This document shows, one piece after another, positions 7,354 to 14,586 of a stretch of 37,691 nt of DNA (position 1 is its first letter; each line of letters starts with the position of its first letter). The notes below the pieces were generated by a model that searched no databases, was not told the DNA's origin, and was given only the letters and a program-made list of their open reading frames with translations. The DNA is from a virus. Position numbers and translations under genes: made by a program. Location: the IMG/VR virus record IMGVR_UViG_3300045738_002450, positions 1 through 37,691 of that record; one strand, 5' to 3'.

Positions 7354-7377
7354 AAGGGGACTATAATCCCCTAGTGT
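7347..7377 (+). promoter_or_regulatory. Rightward early promoter
   Basis: A perfect TTGACA lies at 7347-7352 and a weak -10 (TAGTGT) at 7372-7377, with a 19-bp spacer filled by an operator. Transcription would start at or within a few bases of the ATG at 7384, implying a leaderless message. A TATAAT at 7362-7367 is only 9 bp from TTGACA, so it could be used only with a poor -35 further upstream. Confidence 0.5.
7357..7370. promoter_or_regulatory. Repressor operator O3
   Basis: GGGACTATAATCCC matches the GGGAC-N4-GTCCC operator pattern with one mismatch. It sits in the spacer of the rightward promoter, the same architecture as O1 in the leftward promoter. A further half-site GTCCC (7342-7346) lies just upstream. 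Confidence 0.6.
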
Positions 7378-7383
7378 GCCGCT

Positions 7384-7587
7384 ATGACATCGAATGAATT
7401 CAAAACATTTATCGAGGAAGAGGCTCGCAAGCGCGGATGCTCTACCACGACGCTTTGCGGCAAGGCCGTTGGCAATAACCGGCTCTATCGAAACCTCGCA
7501 GGTGGCGGCAGCTGTACTCTCGATATCGCTGCAAGGTTTAAGGCCTACGTGGAGGCGAACCCTGCGCCAGCTAAGCGGGCGGCATGA
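7384..7587 (+). CDS. Cro-like small HTH protein, probably leaderless
   Basis: This is a 67-aa protein. Residues ~15-45 (RGCSTTTLCGKAVGNNRLYRN) form a short helix-turn-helix of the kind found in small phage regulators. The ATG lies 14 bp after the operator and there is no Shine-Dalgarno sequence, consistent with a leaderless transcript. It opens the rightward early operon opposite the repressor gene. By position it should act like Cro, lowering repressor synthesis. That role is inference. Confidence 0.65.
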   Translation: MTSNEFKTFIEEEARKRGCSTTTLCGKAVGNNRLYRNLAGGGSCTLDIAARFKAYVEANPAPAKRAA

Positions 7588-7829
7588 ATGCACTCCTGTC
7601 GATGCATTGGCCCCTGAGCGCCGTTTTGCTTTGTATCCCCTGCCGGGCTGTCCGGTCACCTGGGGCGAAATCCTTGCCGCTTTTTTCCGTATTTCAGCGG
7701 CTTGGAACCTCGAGGCGGGTGTTGGAGCCCGCCGCGCATGAGTTGAGTTTGGTAGGCTCAGGCGAGTGCGCGCCTGCGGTCGGGGGGTCGGTCTGCGATC
7801 TTCCGGCCGTGCTCGAGGTGTCAGCATGA
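7584..7829 (+). CDS. Possible small coupled gene, doubtful
   Basis: An 81-codon frame fits exactly between neighbours, with ATGA overlaps at both ends (7584-7587 and 7826-7829). Its protein is poorly structured in appearance and Cys/Pro/Ser-rich. Another frame through 7562-7741 reads more like a protein (ending with TWGEILAAFFRISAAWNLEAG) but has no clear start. The stretch may instead be a degraded gene or leader region. Confidence 0.3.
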   Translation: MNALLSMHWPLSAVLLCIPCRAVRSPGAKSLPLFSVFQRLGTSRRVLEPAAHELSLVGSGECAPAVGGSVCDLPAVLEVSA

Positions 7830-8170
7830 CTGCTCTTTCTCCAAATTCGCCGATCGTCATCTATGTGAATGGCTCGGGTTCCGGTGATCATGTCACCGTT
7901 GGGCCTGGTCAGGCGAGCGGACCTTCCTCCGCCAATCACGGGCGGTACGATCCGTACGAAGTGCACCGTGAATTTCCCGCCCGCTGGCAGGCATACATAG
8001 TCGCCAATTATCGGAACATCGGACACGTCACTAGCGTGTTCGGAGTGTCCGAAAGAACCGCCAGAAACTGGTGGAAAGGCGAATTCGGGGCCAATGGCGG
8101 ACACGTCGCGGTCGCCATGCGCGAGCACGGTCAGATCGCGTTCCAGATGCTTTTTGCGGAGGCTGCATAA
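7826..8170 (+). CDS. HTH-containing early phage protein
   Basis: This is a 114-aa protein. A flexible Gly/Ser-rich N-terminus (~1-40) leads to a helical domain with a likely helix-turn-helix at ~66-85 (TSVFGVSERTARNWWKGEFG), then a helix ending in HGQIAFQMLF. It starts at an ATG with a GAGGT ribosome site, rather than at the longer in-frame start at 7766, which is Arg/Gly-rich and out of character. Such short HTH proteins are common early genes in alphaproteobacterial prophages. A role in early transcription or DNA binding is inferred. Confidence 0.65.
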   Translation: MTALSPNSPIVIYVNGSGSGDHVTVGPGQASGPSSANHGRYDPYEVHREFPARWQAYIVANYRNIGHVTSVFGVSERTARNWWKGEFGANGGHVAVAMREHGQIAFQMLFAEAA

Positions 8171-8171
8171 C

Positions 8172-8402
8172 ATGCTGTTTTCGCATATTTTTTTGACCTG
8201 CTTCGGACTTATCGCCGGACTTATGTCGGGACTAATCGCTATCGCCCATGCTGCACAGCAGCAAATTTGGTTTGCGGTTAGTCAAACAATTATCAGCCTT
8301 TTCAGATACGTACCGCTTTTTTTCCTTTCGAGCGGTACGGGCAGTCCTGGCAGGGTGGGGACCCTGCTGGGCAAAAACTTTCTCCGAGGTGCCACGTCAT
8401 GA
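8172..8402 (+). CDS. Small membrane protein, unknown function
   Basis: This is a 76-aa protein with two hydrophobic segments: ~4-28 (IFLTCFGLIAGLMSGLIAIAH) and ~36-55 (WFAVSQTIISLFRYVPLFFL). It starts one base after the previous stop with GGAGG ten bases upstream. It ends in an ATGA overlap with the next small gene. Its early-operon position argues against a holin. No family recognised. Confidence 0.5.
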   Translation: MLFSHIFLTCFGLIAGLMSGLIAIAHAAQQQIWFAVSQTIISLFRYVPLFFLSSGTGSPGRVGTLLGKNFLRGATS

Positions 8403-8551
8403 CCGTGAATGAATACTTGCGCTTGTTCGACGGCTTGAGCGAACGCCAGATCAGGCGGGCGGTTACGATCAGCCTTTACCTGTTGAAGCGTTCAAAGCGA
8501 CGAGCCCGTGTCTCATTTTCGGACACGGTTTCTTTCGGGGGGACGCTATGA
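8399..8551 (+). CDS. Very small basic early protein
   Basis: This is a 50-aa protein beginning MTVNEYLRLFDGLSERQI and rich in Arg/Lys. It has a predicted amphipathic helix with RRAVTISLYLLKRSKRRAR and could bind nucleic acid. It is bracketed by ATGA overlaps at 8399-8402 and 8548-8551, which is the main evidence that it is real. No family recognised. Confidence 0.55.
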   Translation: MTVNEYLRLFDGLSERQIRRAVTISLYLLKRSKRRARVSFSDTVSFGGTL

Positions 8552-9396
8552 GCCACAAAGCGACAAACTGGTTTTCAGAGGTCCCGGCTGACGCATTAAC
8601 GTCAGGCGAGTTTCGCGTCCTGTTTTTTCTTGCTGACTGTCACAACCCCAGCAAGGGGTGCTTCCCTGAGCAGAAGTTTCTTCGCGTTAAGACAGGCCTG
8701 TCGAATGGGGGGCTGAATAAATGTCTAAACGGCCTCGAAACGAAGAAACTGATCCGCCGAAAACAGCGGTTTAACCCACAAACCAAAGAACGGCTGTCCA
8801 CCCTGTACATCCTGGGGTGTGACGAGGATCTGGATACCGAGCCAACTCCACTAAGTGGAGATGGGTCCAACTCCACTTTTGATGCCGATCCATCTCCACT
8901 TTTAGGCCAAACCCAACTCCACCCCAGTGGAGACAAACCTGTAAGGGAACCAGTAAAGGAACCTTGCGCGTCGGAAACCGACCCGCAAACAGATGCTTTT
9001 TCCAAAGATTTGACAGAGCAGCTGCTGGATCTCCATCCACGCCCTGGTGATCCCATCGAGACCGAGGCGGCGCTGAAAAAGGCGATTGCGGCCGGCACCT
9101 CGCCGGAGGTCATCATCTCGGGGGCCCGTGCCTACGCCGAAGAGCAAAAGGGAAACTCGCCGCGCTATGTGGCCTACTCGCAAAATTGGATAACCCGCAA
9201 AGGCTGGGTGCCCTTTGCTCCGAAGTCAGCGGCCGAGAGCTCTGCGAACGCCGAGGCCGTCAACAACCGCTGGGCCAACTGGATCAAAGATAAGGCCGTG
9301 AGCGCGGTCCACTGTTCGCCCCGTGTTGCCCACCAGCTGTGCCTTGATGGGAAGGTCACCGTCGACGAGTGCCGTGCCGCGGGGATCAACCTATGA
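8548..9396 (+). CDS. Phage replication initiation protein (winged HTH)
   Basis: This is a 282-aa protein. Residues ~1-95 form a winged helix-turn-helix of the phage replication organiser type, with SGEFRVLFFLADCHN and LKVKTGLS-like FLRVKTGLSNGGLNKCL, then a wing containing RKQRFNPQTKERLSTLY. A low-complexity linker (~97-150) has repeated Ser/Thr-Pro-Leu segments. The C-terminal ~130 residues are helical. The family initiates phage replication by binding the origin and recruiting host helicase; the helicase must come from the host, as none is encoded here. An origin could lie in the repeated linker DNA (8843-8945), where TCCACTT-type words recur, but this is tentative. Confidence 0.65.
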   Translation: MSHKATNWFSEVPADALTSGEFRVLFFLADCHNPSKGCFPEQKFLRVKTGLSNGGLNKCLNGLETKKLIRRKQRFNPQTKERLSTLYILGCDEDLDTEPTPLSGDGSNSTFDADPSPLLGQTQLHPSGDKPVREPVKEPCASETDPQTDAFSKDLTEQLLDLHPRPGDPIETEAALKKAIAAGTSPEVIISGARAYAEEQKGNSPRYVAYSQNWITRKGWVPFAPKSAAESSANAEAVNNRWANWIKDKAVSAVHCSPRVAHQLCLDGKVTVDECRAAGINL

Positions 9397-9677
9397 GCGC
9401 CGTCCACAACGACCCCGCTTCGAATGGCACCACCTTCGGTCGCGTCACCGTGACCGTCGATCTGGCAGCCGGCGATTGCATGATCCACGGCACCCGACCT
9501 GGTCCGATCGCGGACGTGCCGGTGCGCAAACGCTTTCACTCGATCGATGAAATTCAGGGGGCCTATCAGGTCCAGCTTGGATTGTCCGCGAGCGATCCGG
9601 CCGCGGGTGATGTGGCTCGGGCTCTCAAGTTCGCGGCGCAGCAGCTGCAAAACGCGAAAGGCCGCAAAAATGGATAA
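9393..9677 (+). CDS. Unknown 94-aa early protein
   Basis: It starts with an ATGA overlap at 9393 and ends overlapping the next gene by 8 bp. The first ~60 residues are beta-rich (GRVTVTVDLAAGDCMIHG), and the rest is one or two helices (AAGDVARALKFAAQQLQNA). It sits between the replication and ParB-like genes, so a DNA-transaction role is possible. No motif recognised. Confidence 0.6.
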   Translation: MSAVHNDPASNGTTFGRVTVTVDLAAGDCMIHGTRPGPIADVPVRKRFHSIDEIQGAYQVQLGLSASDPAAGDVARALKFAAQQLQNAKGRKNG

Positions 9678-10530
9678 CGCCGAACAATTCCGTCCCGTTG
9701 ATCTGTCTGTGTTCCACGCTTCGGCACATATGGCACCGAATGATGGGGACGATGCCCCGGAGCTGCTATGGGTTCCGATCTCGGCCCTGGTCTTTGACGA
9801 TCGCTACCAGCGGAACATCGAGCAGCGCGGCCGGTCCAACATTCTCAAGATTGCGAAGAGCTTCGATTGGGGGCGGTTTACTCCGCTTTTGGTCGCTCCG
9901 GTAAACGGCGGCAAGCTCGCAGTGATCGATGGCCAGCACCGCGCGCATGCTGCTGCGCTTCGGGGGCATCGACGTGTGCCGGCTATGGTCTGCCAGATGT
10001 CCCTGAAGGAGCAGGCTCAGGCGTTCGCCTGGGTGAACGGCAACGTCACGGCCGTCTCTGGTTTTCACATCTATCGAGCAGCTCTCGCCTCCGAGGAGCC
10101 GTGGGCGGTCAACTCACAGGCCGCGGTCGCAGCTGCTGGGTGCCGGCTCATGCATGGGAATTCGTCAGCTTCGATGAAGAAACCCCGCGATCTGTACTGC
10201 ATCTCCACAATCAGGAAGCTGGTCGACAACCGCCGCGCAGAGACGGTGACCCGCGCGCTCGACGCTCTGTCGAAGTCCGCCCAGGGTGACGACGTCCATA
10301 TGTACTCTGCTGACGTGCTGGGGCCGTGGCTGTCGGTTGTGGATCAGTTCCACAAGGTTCCCACTTCGGTCCTGGTGGAGTTTATCAACGCAAACTCTTT
10401 CGACAGCATTTTGCGCGGTGTCTCGAAGTTGCGCGAAACGCCCGAACACTTCCGCAGCTCAGGCCGCGCGCTATTCGAGCGCTCCCTGGTCGCACTGTTC
10501 AAGAAATACATGCGGGAGCGGGTGGCTTGA
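9670..10530 (+). CDS. ParB/sulfiredoxin-fold phage protein
   Basis: This is a 286-aa protein. The N-terminal ParB-like domain spans ~35-120: WVPISALVFDDRYQR, then FDWGRFTPLLVA, then the signature VIDGQHRAHAAALRG, which forms the phosphate-binding GxHR-type loop. The remaining helical half may be a DNA-binding or partner domain. ParB-fold proteins include partition CTPases and nucleases; no ParA is present, so plasmid-like partition is unlikely. A DNA-processing role in replication is inference. The start at 9670 is preferred over 9547 because homology-like sequence begins here and the upstream extension lies within the previous gene. Confidence 0.75.
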   Translation: MDNAEQFRPVDLSVFHASAHMAPNDGDDAPELLWVPISALVFDDRYQRNIEQRGRSNILKIAKSFDWGRFTPLLVAPVNGGKLAVIDGQHRAHAAALRGHRRVPAMVCQMSLKEQAQAFAWVNGNVTAVSGFHIYRAALASEEPWAVNSQAAVAAAGCRLMHGNSSASMKKPRDLYCISTIRKLVDNRRAETVTRALDALSKSAQGDDVHMYSADVLGPWLSVVDQFHKVPTSVLVEFINANSFDSILRGVSKLRETPEHFRSSGRALFERSLVALFKKYMRERVA

Positions 10531-10910
10531 CTGAACGCATGACCGCGGCCGAGTTCGCTGCAATCCAAACCCAGCCCAAAAAGCAGAAGTATGGGGCCGT
10601 GCGCAAAGAGCTTGATGGCATAAGTTTCGATTCCAAGCATGAGGCTCGGTGTTACGCCGGTCTGCGCCAGCTCGAGCGGGTCGGGAAAATTGCCGACCTC
10701 CAGCTGCAGGTGAAGATCCCCTTGTTCGGCCGCGATGGTCCGTTGCGCACCCGCACGGGGAGACACATGAGGCTGACGGTCGATTTTGCCTACACCGATC
10801 TGGAAACAGGGTTGCGCGTCTACAAGGATGCCAAGGGCACTCCAACAAGAGACTATGAGGTTCGCCGCGCTGTCGCGCAGGCCCAGGGCATCGAGGTGGT
10901 CGAAGTATGA
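10527..10910 (+). CDS. DUF1064 phage endonuclease-like protein
   Basis: This is a 127-aa protein matching the DUF1064 family, small phage proteins with a PD-(D/E)XK-like core. The visible elements are FDSKHEARCYAGLRQLE (the usual S-x-x-E-A), VKIPLF, RLTVDFAY and VYKDAKGTPTRDYEV, giving a D...DxK set. Such enzymes probably resolve or trim branched replication DNA, a role known only by analogy. The likely start is TTG at 10527, giving a TTGA overlap with the ParB-like gene and a GGGAG site 8 bp upstream. The ATG at 10539 is too far from that site. Confidence 0.7.
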   Translation: MTERMTAAEFAAIQTQPKKQKYGAVRKELDGISFDSKHEARCYAGLRQLERVGKIADLQLQVKIPLFGRDGPLRTRTGRHMRLTVDFAYTDLETGLRVYKDAKGTPTRDYEVRRAVAQAQGIEVVEV

Positions 10911-11197
10911 CGGATGTACTGACCACAATGGATCGCGTTCGCGTCTATGCCGCGGTTTCGCCCGAGGTCACGATCGACAACAAGACGGCGACGGTTCTCT
11001 GCACACTAGCTGATGTCGGAGTTCGAGCTCATCGTCTTGCCGAGCGGGAGGCGGAGCTGAAGAAAGGCCTCGACACCCTTCGGATCGGCCGTGAGCGCCT
11101 GAAGCACGATACAGAATATTTGGAGGGCGTTCGGCGCACCGCGATGGCCGCATTTGCGATCGGGATTTTGAGCGCTCTATTTTCGGTGTTTGTATGA
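10907..11197 (+). CDS. Small coiled-coil protein with C-terminal membrane anchor
   Basis: This is a 96-aa protein. Residues ~40-76 are a charged coiled-coil-like helix with many Arg/Glu (RLAEREAELKKGLDTLRIG), and residues ~78-96 form a hydrophobic anchor (TAMAAFAIGILSALFSVFV). It has ATGA overlaps at both ends. The function is unknown. The early-operon location suggests interference with a host membrane process or anchoring of a replication partner, as inference only. Confidence 0.55.
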   Translation: MTDVLTTMDRVRVYAAVSPEVTIDNKTATVLCTLADVGVRAHRLAEREAELKKGLDTLRIGRERLKHDTEYLEGVRRTAMAAFAIGILSALFSVFV

Positions 11198-11895
11198 AGG
11201 CTCACCAATTGCTTGATCTCGCAGTCGCTTGGATGCGTGAGACCTATCCCGGATCGCTGATCGTGAATGAGTTCAGTGTCGCCGATTGGGGTGGTGCCCG
11301 TGTCGATGTCGCGGCAATCACCGAGAACGAGATCGTCGGTGTAGAGATCAAGGGAGACGGAGACAGCCCAGCGCGTCTGGATCTGCAAGGGCATGTGTAT
11401 GGCCGTGTCTGTCGCAAGATGTGGTTACTGCCCAGCGCTGGGCTGCAGGATAAGTGCTTTGGCAAACGCCCTGCCGGATGGGGACGCCTGGAAGTCATCG
11501 ATGGAGCAGTTCGCCCCTACAACCGCGCAACAAAGCTAGGGGAGCGCATCCCAACGCCTCGGGGGGGATACACCTACGAGACCTTGCGAGACGAGAGCAG
11601 GTTTGACCCGTGTGCCCCATCGGAGGGGAAGTTCCTGTGTCCACGCAGTATGTGCGGCACCTTATGGCGCGACGAGCTCTTTGCGATCGCCAAGGCGTAC
11701 CAGCTGAAGGTCACGCAGCGGCCGCACGTCCATATCCTGACTGATGTGATTTGCGAGCAGCTGCCCGCCCCTGCGATACACACAGCAATGATCGAGGCTC
11801 TGCGCCGTCGTGTCTGGCGCAAGCCTATCATCGACACGCGGTTTCATCCTGGCGCGCTGGGCGACGTCCAAGAGACTACGGGGACGCTGCTATGA
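11194..11895 (+). CDS. Nuclease-like protein (PD-(D/E)XK, sce7726/MmcB-like)
   Basis: This is a 233-aa protein. The N-terminal ~75 residues contain VNEFSVADWGGARVDVAAI followed by IVGVEIKGDGDSPARLDLQG. This D...ExK arrangement, with a basic tail, is typical of small restriction-like nuclease folds such as sce7726 and MmcB. The last ~100 residues include a Cys-containing region (FDPCAPSEGKFLCPRSMCG) that could bind zinc. It precedes an MT-A70 methylase gene by an ATGA overlap. A paired modification/nuclease activity is possible but unproven. A catalytic role rests on the D/ExK reading alone. Confidence 0.5.
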   Translation: MKAHQLLDLAVAWMRETYPGSLIVNEFSVADWGGARVDVAAITENEIVGVEIKGDGDSPARLDLQGHVYGRVCRKMWLLPSAGLQDKCFGKRPAGWGRLEVIDGAVRPYNRATKLGERIPTPRGGYTYETLRDESRFDPCAPSEGKFLCPRSMCGTLWRDELFAIAKAYQLKVTQRPHVHILTDVICEQLPAPAIHTAMIEALRRRVWRKPIIDTRFHPGALGDVQETTGTLL

Positions 11896-12524
11896 GCGCG
11901 ATGGCAGAGTTTGTTGGTCTGCGCCCGTATGGCGGCTTTGATTTGATCATGGCTGACAATCCTTGGCGCTTTGACCTGTATTCCGCAGCTGGTGAGGCGA
12001 AGGCTCCGCAGGCGCACTATGACTGTATGAGCCTGGACGATCTGGCAGCTTTGCCGGTTGAGGCCGTCGCAGCGAAGGATTGCCTTCTCTGGCTTTGGGC
12101 GCTGAACCCGATGTTGCCGCAGGCTCTACGGATCATGGACGCCTGGGGCTTCGAGTTTAAGACGGCCGGCACGTGGGTGAAGCGGACCAAGCACGGCAAG
12201 GACTGCTTTGGTACCGGCTATGTTCTGCGCTCATCGAATGAGCCGTTCCTTATCGGGACGAGGGGGTCGCCGAAGACGACGCGTTCCACCCGGTCAACAA
12301 TCCCCAGCTATGACGACGGGTTCCATTCGGATGGCACGGCTTGGCCTGCCAGTTCCATCACGATCGAGGCAAAGGCGCGCGAGCACAGCCGGAAGCCGGA
12401 TGAGGCTTTTGCGGCCGCAGAGGGACTGATGCCCAATGCGAAGCGCCTAGAGATGTTTTCACGCCAATCCCGGCAGGGTTGGACGGTTTGGGGTAATGAG
12501 ACGGGGAAATTTGATGCGGCGTGA
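11892..12524 (+). CDS. MT-A70 family adenine N6-methyltransferase
   Basis: This 210-aa protein has the MT-A70 pattern. FDLIMADNPWRF at residues 16-27 carries the catalytic tetrad as DNPW instead of the common DPPW. It is followed by HYDCMSLDDLAALPV, then LLWLWALNPMLPQAL, WGFEFKTAGTWVK, and a C-terminal half with SNEPFLIGTRG and REHSRKPDEAF. The family transfers a methyl group from SAM to adenine in DNA (phage members) or RNA. The probable phage role is to protect its DNA from restriction or to mark replication. The start at 11892 gives an ATGA overlap; the longer frame is non-coding in appearance. Confidence 0.85.
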   Translation: MSAMAEFVGLRPYGGFDLIMADNPWRFDLYSAAGEAKAPQAHYDCMSLDDLAALPVEAVAAKDCLLWLWALNPMLPQALRIMDAWGFEFKTAGTWVKRTKHGKDCFGTGYVLRSSNEPFLIGTRGSPKTTRSTRSTIPSYDDGFHSDGTAWPASSITIEAKAREHSRKPDEAFAAAEGLMPNAKRLEMFSRQSRQGWTVWGNETGKFDAA

Positions 12525-12900
12525 TCTGGTGGCAAGATTGCCGGAATCGGTTGAGGAAATTGCGGAGGTGCTCGGGCGCGACAAGGCGCTTGAGTTCATC
12601 GGGAAGCTGCCCCCTTCGGGTTCGCGGTCCTGGCGCGTCTGCGTCTACATCCCCAAGCGCATTTCTCTGGACCATAAGCTGGTCCAGCTGCTCGGATGGC
12701 AGGATGCCTGCAAGATGGTCTACGCCTTTTCGGGAATGATCCTGCAGCCAAGTAATTGCCGGTTCATCCATCGGAAGCACCGCGATCGGGAGATTGTACG
12801 GATGCAGGCCGAGGGCATGGATATTGCCGAGATTGCCGATCGCGTGGAGCTTTCGACCTATCGGGTTCGCGAGATCATCGCGCTGCAGGGTGGTTCCTGA
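12514..12900 (+). CDS. Mor-like transcription activator
   Basis: This is a 128-aa protein. A central segment resembles the Mor/C dimerisation core (RVCVYIPKRISLDHKLVQLLG). It is followed by a helix-turn-helix at ~98-122 (RDREIVRMQAEGMDIAEIAD, then ELSTYRVREII) very like the Mor family of phage Mu. Mor and C proteins switch on middle and late transcription. The gene ends the early operon directly before lysis and head genes, so a late activator is a fitting role. The ATG at 12514 has CGGGGA six bases upstream; an ATG at 12496 is an in-frame alternative. A binding site is not identified. Confidence 0.6.
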   Translation: MRRDLVARLPESVEEIAEVLGRDKALEFIGKLPPSGSRSWRVCVYIPKRISLDHKLVQLLGWQDACKMVYAFSGMILQPSNCRFIHRKHRDREIVRMQAEGMDIAEIADRVELSTYRVREIIALQGGS

Positions 12901-12953
12901 TGGCGTGTCTGGACGATTTTTCATTTCAACAAAGCAAGGGGGCCGTGTCGTGA
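12900..12953 (+). CDS. 17-codon linking micro-ORF
   Basis: The frame starts by TGATG overlap with the Mor-like gene and ends by GTGA overlap with the amidase start. It encodes a 17-residue peptide (MACLDDFSFQQSKGAVS). It may simply carry ribosomes across the junction. An identical-length micro-ORF links the methyltransferase and terminase genes at 16216. Confidence 0.35.
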   Translation: MACLDDFSFQQSKGAVS

Positions 12954-14002
12954 GCGGAAAGATGAAGCGCGTGATTGCGCATTGGACAGCTGGGGCGGGT
13001 CGCGCCTCGAGGGAGGATAAGGAGCACTACCATCTCATGGTCGAATACGACGGGTCGGTGGTGCGTGGCAAAGAGGATGTAGAGGATAACATCGTCACGT
13101 CTGATGGTGATTATGCAGCCCACACGTTGCGGCTCAATACCGGGTCGATCGGGGTCGCCATGTGCGGCATGCGCGGCGCTGTAGAGCATCCCTTCGATGC
13201 TGGGCCGTCACCGCTCAACGAGGCGCAGTTCAACGCGTTCTGTAAGCTCGTTGCGGACCTCTGCGTTGAGTATGGCATCCCTGTGACGCCCCAGACTGTT
13301 CTGACGCATGCTGAGGTGCAGACAACGCTCGGGGTCCAGCAGCGTGGCAAATGGGATGTTGCGCGCTTGCCCTGGCGCGATGACTTGCGCGGCGCGCGAT
13401 CCGTAGGCGATTACATGCGGCAGCGCATCACCTTGATGCTGGGCGGTGTCGAAGTGCTCCAGACCAACCGGCCTACCCTACGCTTCGGCGACAAGTCTGT
13501 GGATGTTGGCGTGTGGCAGGTAGAGCTGTCCGATCGCGGCTACCACCTGGGCCGTGCTGATAAGGACTTCGGCCGGCTGACCCGCGCTGCCACCTTGGCT
13601 TTCCAGGCTGACAATGGGTTGCCGTCTGACGGCGTCGTTGATGCTGACGATTGGCTTCAGGTGGTCAAAGCTGCGCCGCGGCCGGAGCGTTTCGTCACCC
13701 AAGAGGAAATTGACCGGGAGAGCGGTACCGCCCAGGACGCGCAGATGACGGCGCGTGTTGGCGACCTTGTGGGCATCGGTGGTGTCGCCGGGATCGCTAC
13801 CCAAGCAAAGCAGGCTGGTGACGCCGCGCAGGCCGCGTCTGGAGTCATGGGGCAGCTTAGCGCGATGGTGACCGAGCATTGGCCTGCCCTGCTGCTGTGC
13901 GGGCTCTGCGTCGTTGCATGGTTCGCACTCCGAGCACTCGGATATTCTACCCGTCGTCGCCGGCTGCGGGATGCACGTGAAAACAGGAGCCTCGCACGAT
14001 GA
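12950..14002 (+). CDS. Endolysin: N-acetylmuramoyl-L-alanine amidase with PG-binding domain
   Basis: This is a 350-aa protein. The amidase_2-like domain spans ~1-165. Zinc ligands are suggested by H11 (AHWTAG) and the His in LTHAEV, with KWDVARLPW closing the site. A peptidoglycan-binding domain (~180-240) has KSVDVGVWQVELSDRGYHLG and FQADNGLPSDGVVD. Residues ~310-335 form a C-terminal transmembrane helix (WPALLLCGLCVVAWFALRAL) followed by a very basic tail, so it may be membrane-tethered until release. The GTG start at 12950 has AAGGGGG upstream and overlaps the micro-ORF. It cleaves the MurNAc-L-Ala amide in the cell wall at lysis. Confidence 0.85.
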   Translation: MSGKMKRVIAHWTAGAGRASREDKEHYHLMVEYDGSVVRGKEDVEDNIVTSDGDYAAHTLRLNTGSIGVAMCGMRGAVEHPFDAGPSPLNEAQFNAFCKLVADLCVEYGIPVTPQTVLTHAEVQTTLGVQQRGKWDVARLPWRDDLRGARSVGDYMRQRITLMLGGVEVLQTNRPTLRFGDKSVDVGVWQVELSDRGYHLGRADKDFGRLTRAATLAFQADNGLPSDGVVDADDWLQVVKAAPRPERFVTQEEIDRESGTAQDAQMTARVGDLVGIGGVAGIATQAKQAGDAAQAASGVMGQLSAMVTEHWPALLLCGLCVVAWFALRALGYSTRRRRLRDARENRSLAR

Positions 14003-14193
14003 ACCTATCAACCTTAAAAGAAACGGCCGGGCTTATCGCTGACTTCGCCTTGGGATATTTTCTGGTCTGGGCATTCATTGCATTCATTCTTTGGGATGCA
14101 GGATGGATGACGATGCCGAGTGCTCGTCTGGTCGGCGCAATCGCCTTGTATTGGACTTGCCACCCTTACTTCAAAAAGAGCGCATCCGAATGA
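13999..14193 (+). CDS. Candidate holin (two-TM protein)
   Basis: This 64-aa protein has hydrophobic segments at ~11-36 (LIADFALGYFLVWAFIAFIL) and ~43-56 (ARLVGAIALYW), and a short charged C-terminus. It is coupled by ATGA to the endolysin gene and by ATGA to the inner spanin gene. Size, topology and position fit a holin that permits endolysin activity. No sequence family is recognised. Confidence 0.55.
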   Translation: MNLSTLKETAGLIADFALGYFLVWAFIAFILWDAGWMTMPSARLVGAIALYWTCHPYFKKSASE

Positions 14194-14435
14194 TCGGCCT
14201 GTTCGCACATCGGTTCATGCGCTCGGCATGGGGTCGCTACCTCATGCTCGGCATCGCCATCTTGGCTGGCCTGAAAGGCTGGGGCGAGATCAAAGAACGG
14301 GACGGACGTCGTGACGCTAAATCGCGTCAGTCCCTCGATACCATCAAAACCATGAGGAGGATGCAGGATGCGGGTTCTGCCGTTGCTACTGATCGTCGGT
14401 CTATCGTTGATCGCTTGCGTGAAGGAGGGCTCTAG
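14190..14435 (+). CDS. Inner-membrane spanin (Rz-like)
   Basis: This is an 81-aa protein with an N-terminal transmembrane helix (~17-31, RYLMLGIAILAGLKGWG) followed by a charged helix of ~50 residues that would cross the periplasm. The topology is that of an i-spanin. Its last 68 bp overlap the lipoprotein gene in another frame, the classic Rz/Rz1 arrangement. The start at 14190 is an ATGA overlap. Together with the next gene it should fuse inner and outer membranes at the last step of lysis. Confidence 0.65.
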   Translation: MIGLFAHRFMRSAWGRYLMLGIAILAGLKGWGEIKERDGRRDAKSRQSLDTIKTMRRMQDAGSAVATDRRSIVDRLREGGL

Positions 14436-14586
14436 CGTGTTGCCGGGCGTGAAGGAATACTCGCGCGCGGTCCAGGCGCAGGCCGCTGATGAGCTCGAGG
14501 CACTGCCCGAGGGTTCGGTGCTGCCGGTGTTGATTGGCGACTATGCCGTGCTGCGTGAGCAGCTGCGCGCAGGGGGGGCACACTGA
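14368..14586 (+). CDS. Outer-membrane spanin lipoprotein (Rz1-like)
   Basis: This is a 72-aa protein. The signal peptide MRVLPLLLIVGLSLIAC ends in a lipobox (LIAC) with C17 as the lipidated residue, and the mature part is ~55 residues. The gene begins inside the i-spanin gene in a different frame, with AGGAGGA upstream of the ATG. This overlap and the lipobox identify an o-spanin. Unlike many Rz1 proteins the mature part is not Pro-rich. Confidence 0.65.
   Translation: MRVLPLLLIVGLSLIACVKEGSSVLPGVKEYSRAVQAQAADELEALPEGSVLPVLIGDYAVLREQLRAGGAH

Noticed and set aside
8056-8068. GAACCGCCAGA near an HTH gene as a repeat copy
   Set aside because: Ten to eleven bases only, within a conserved HTH codon stretch; chance match.
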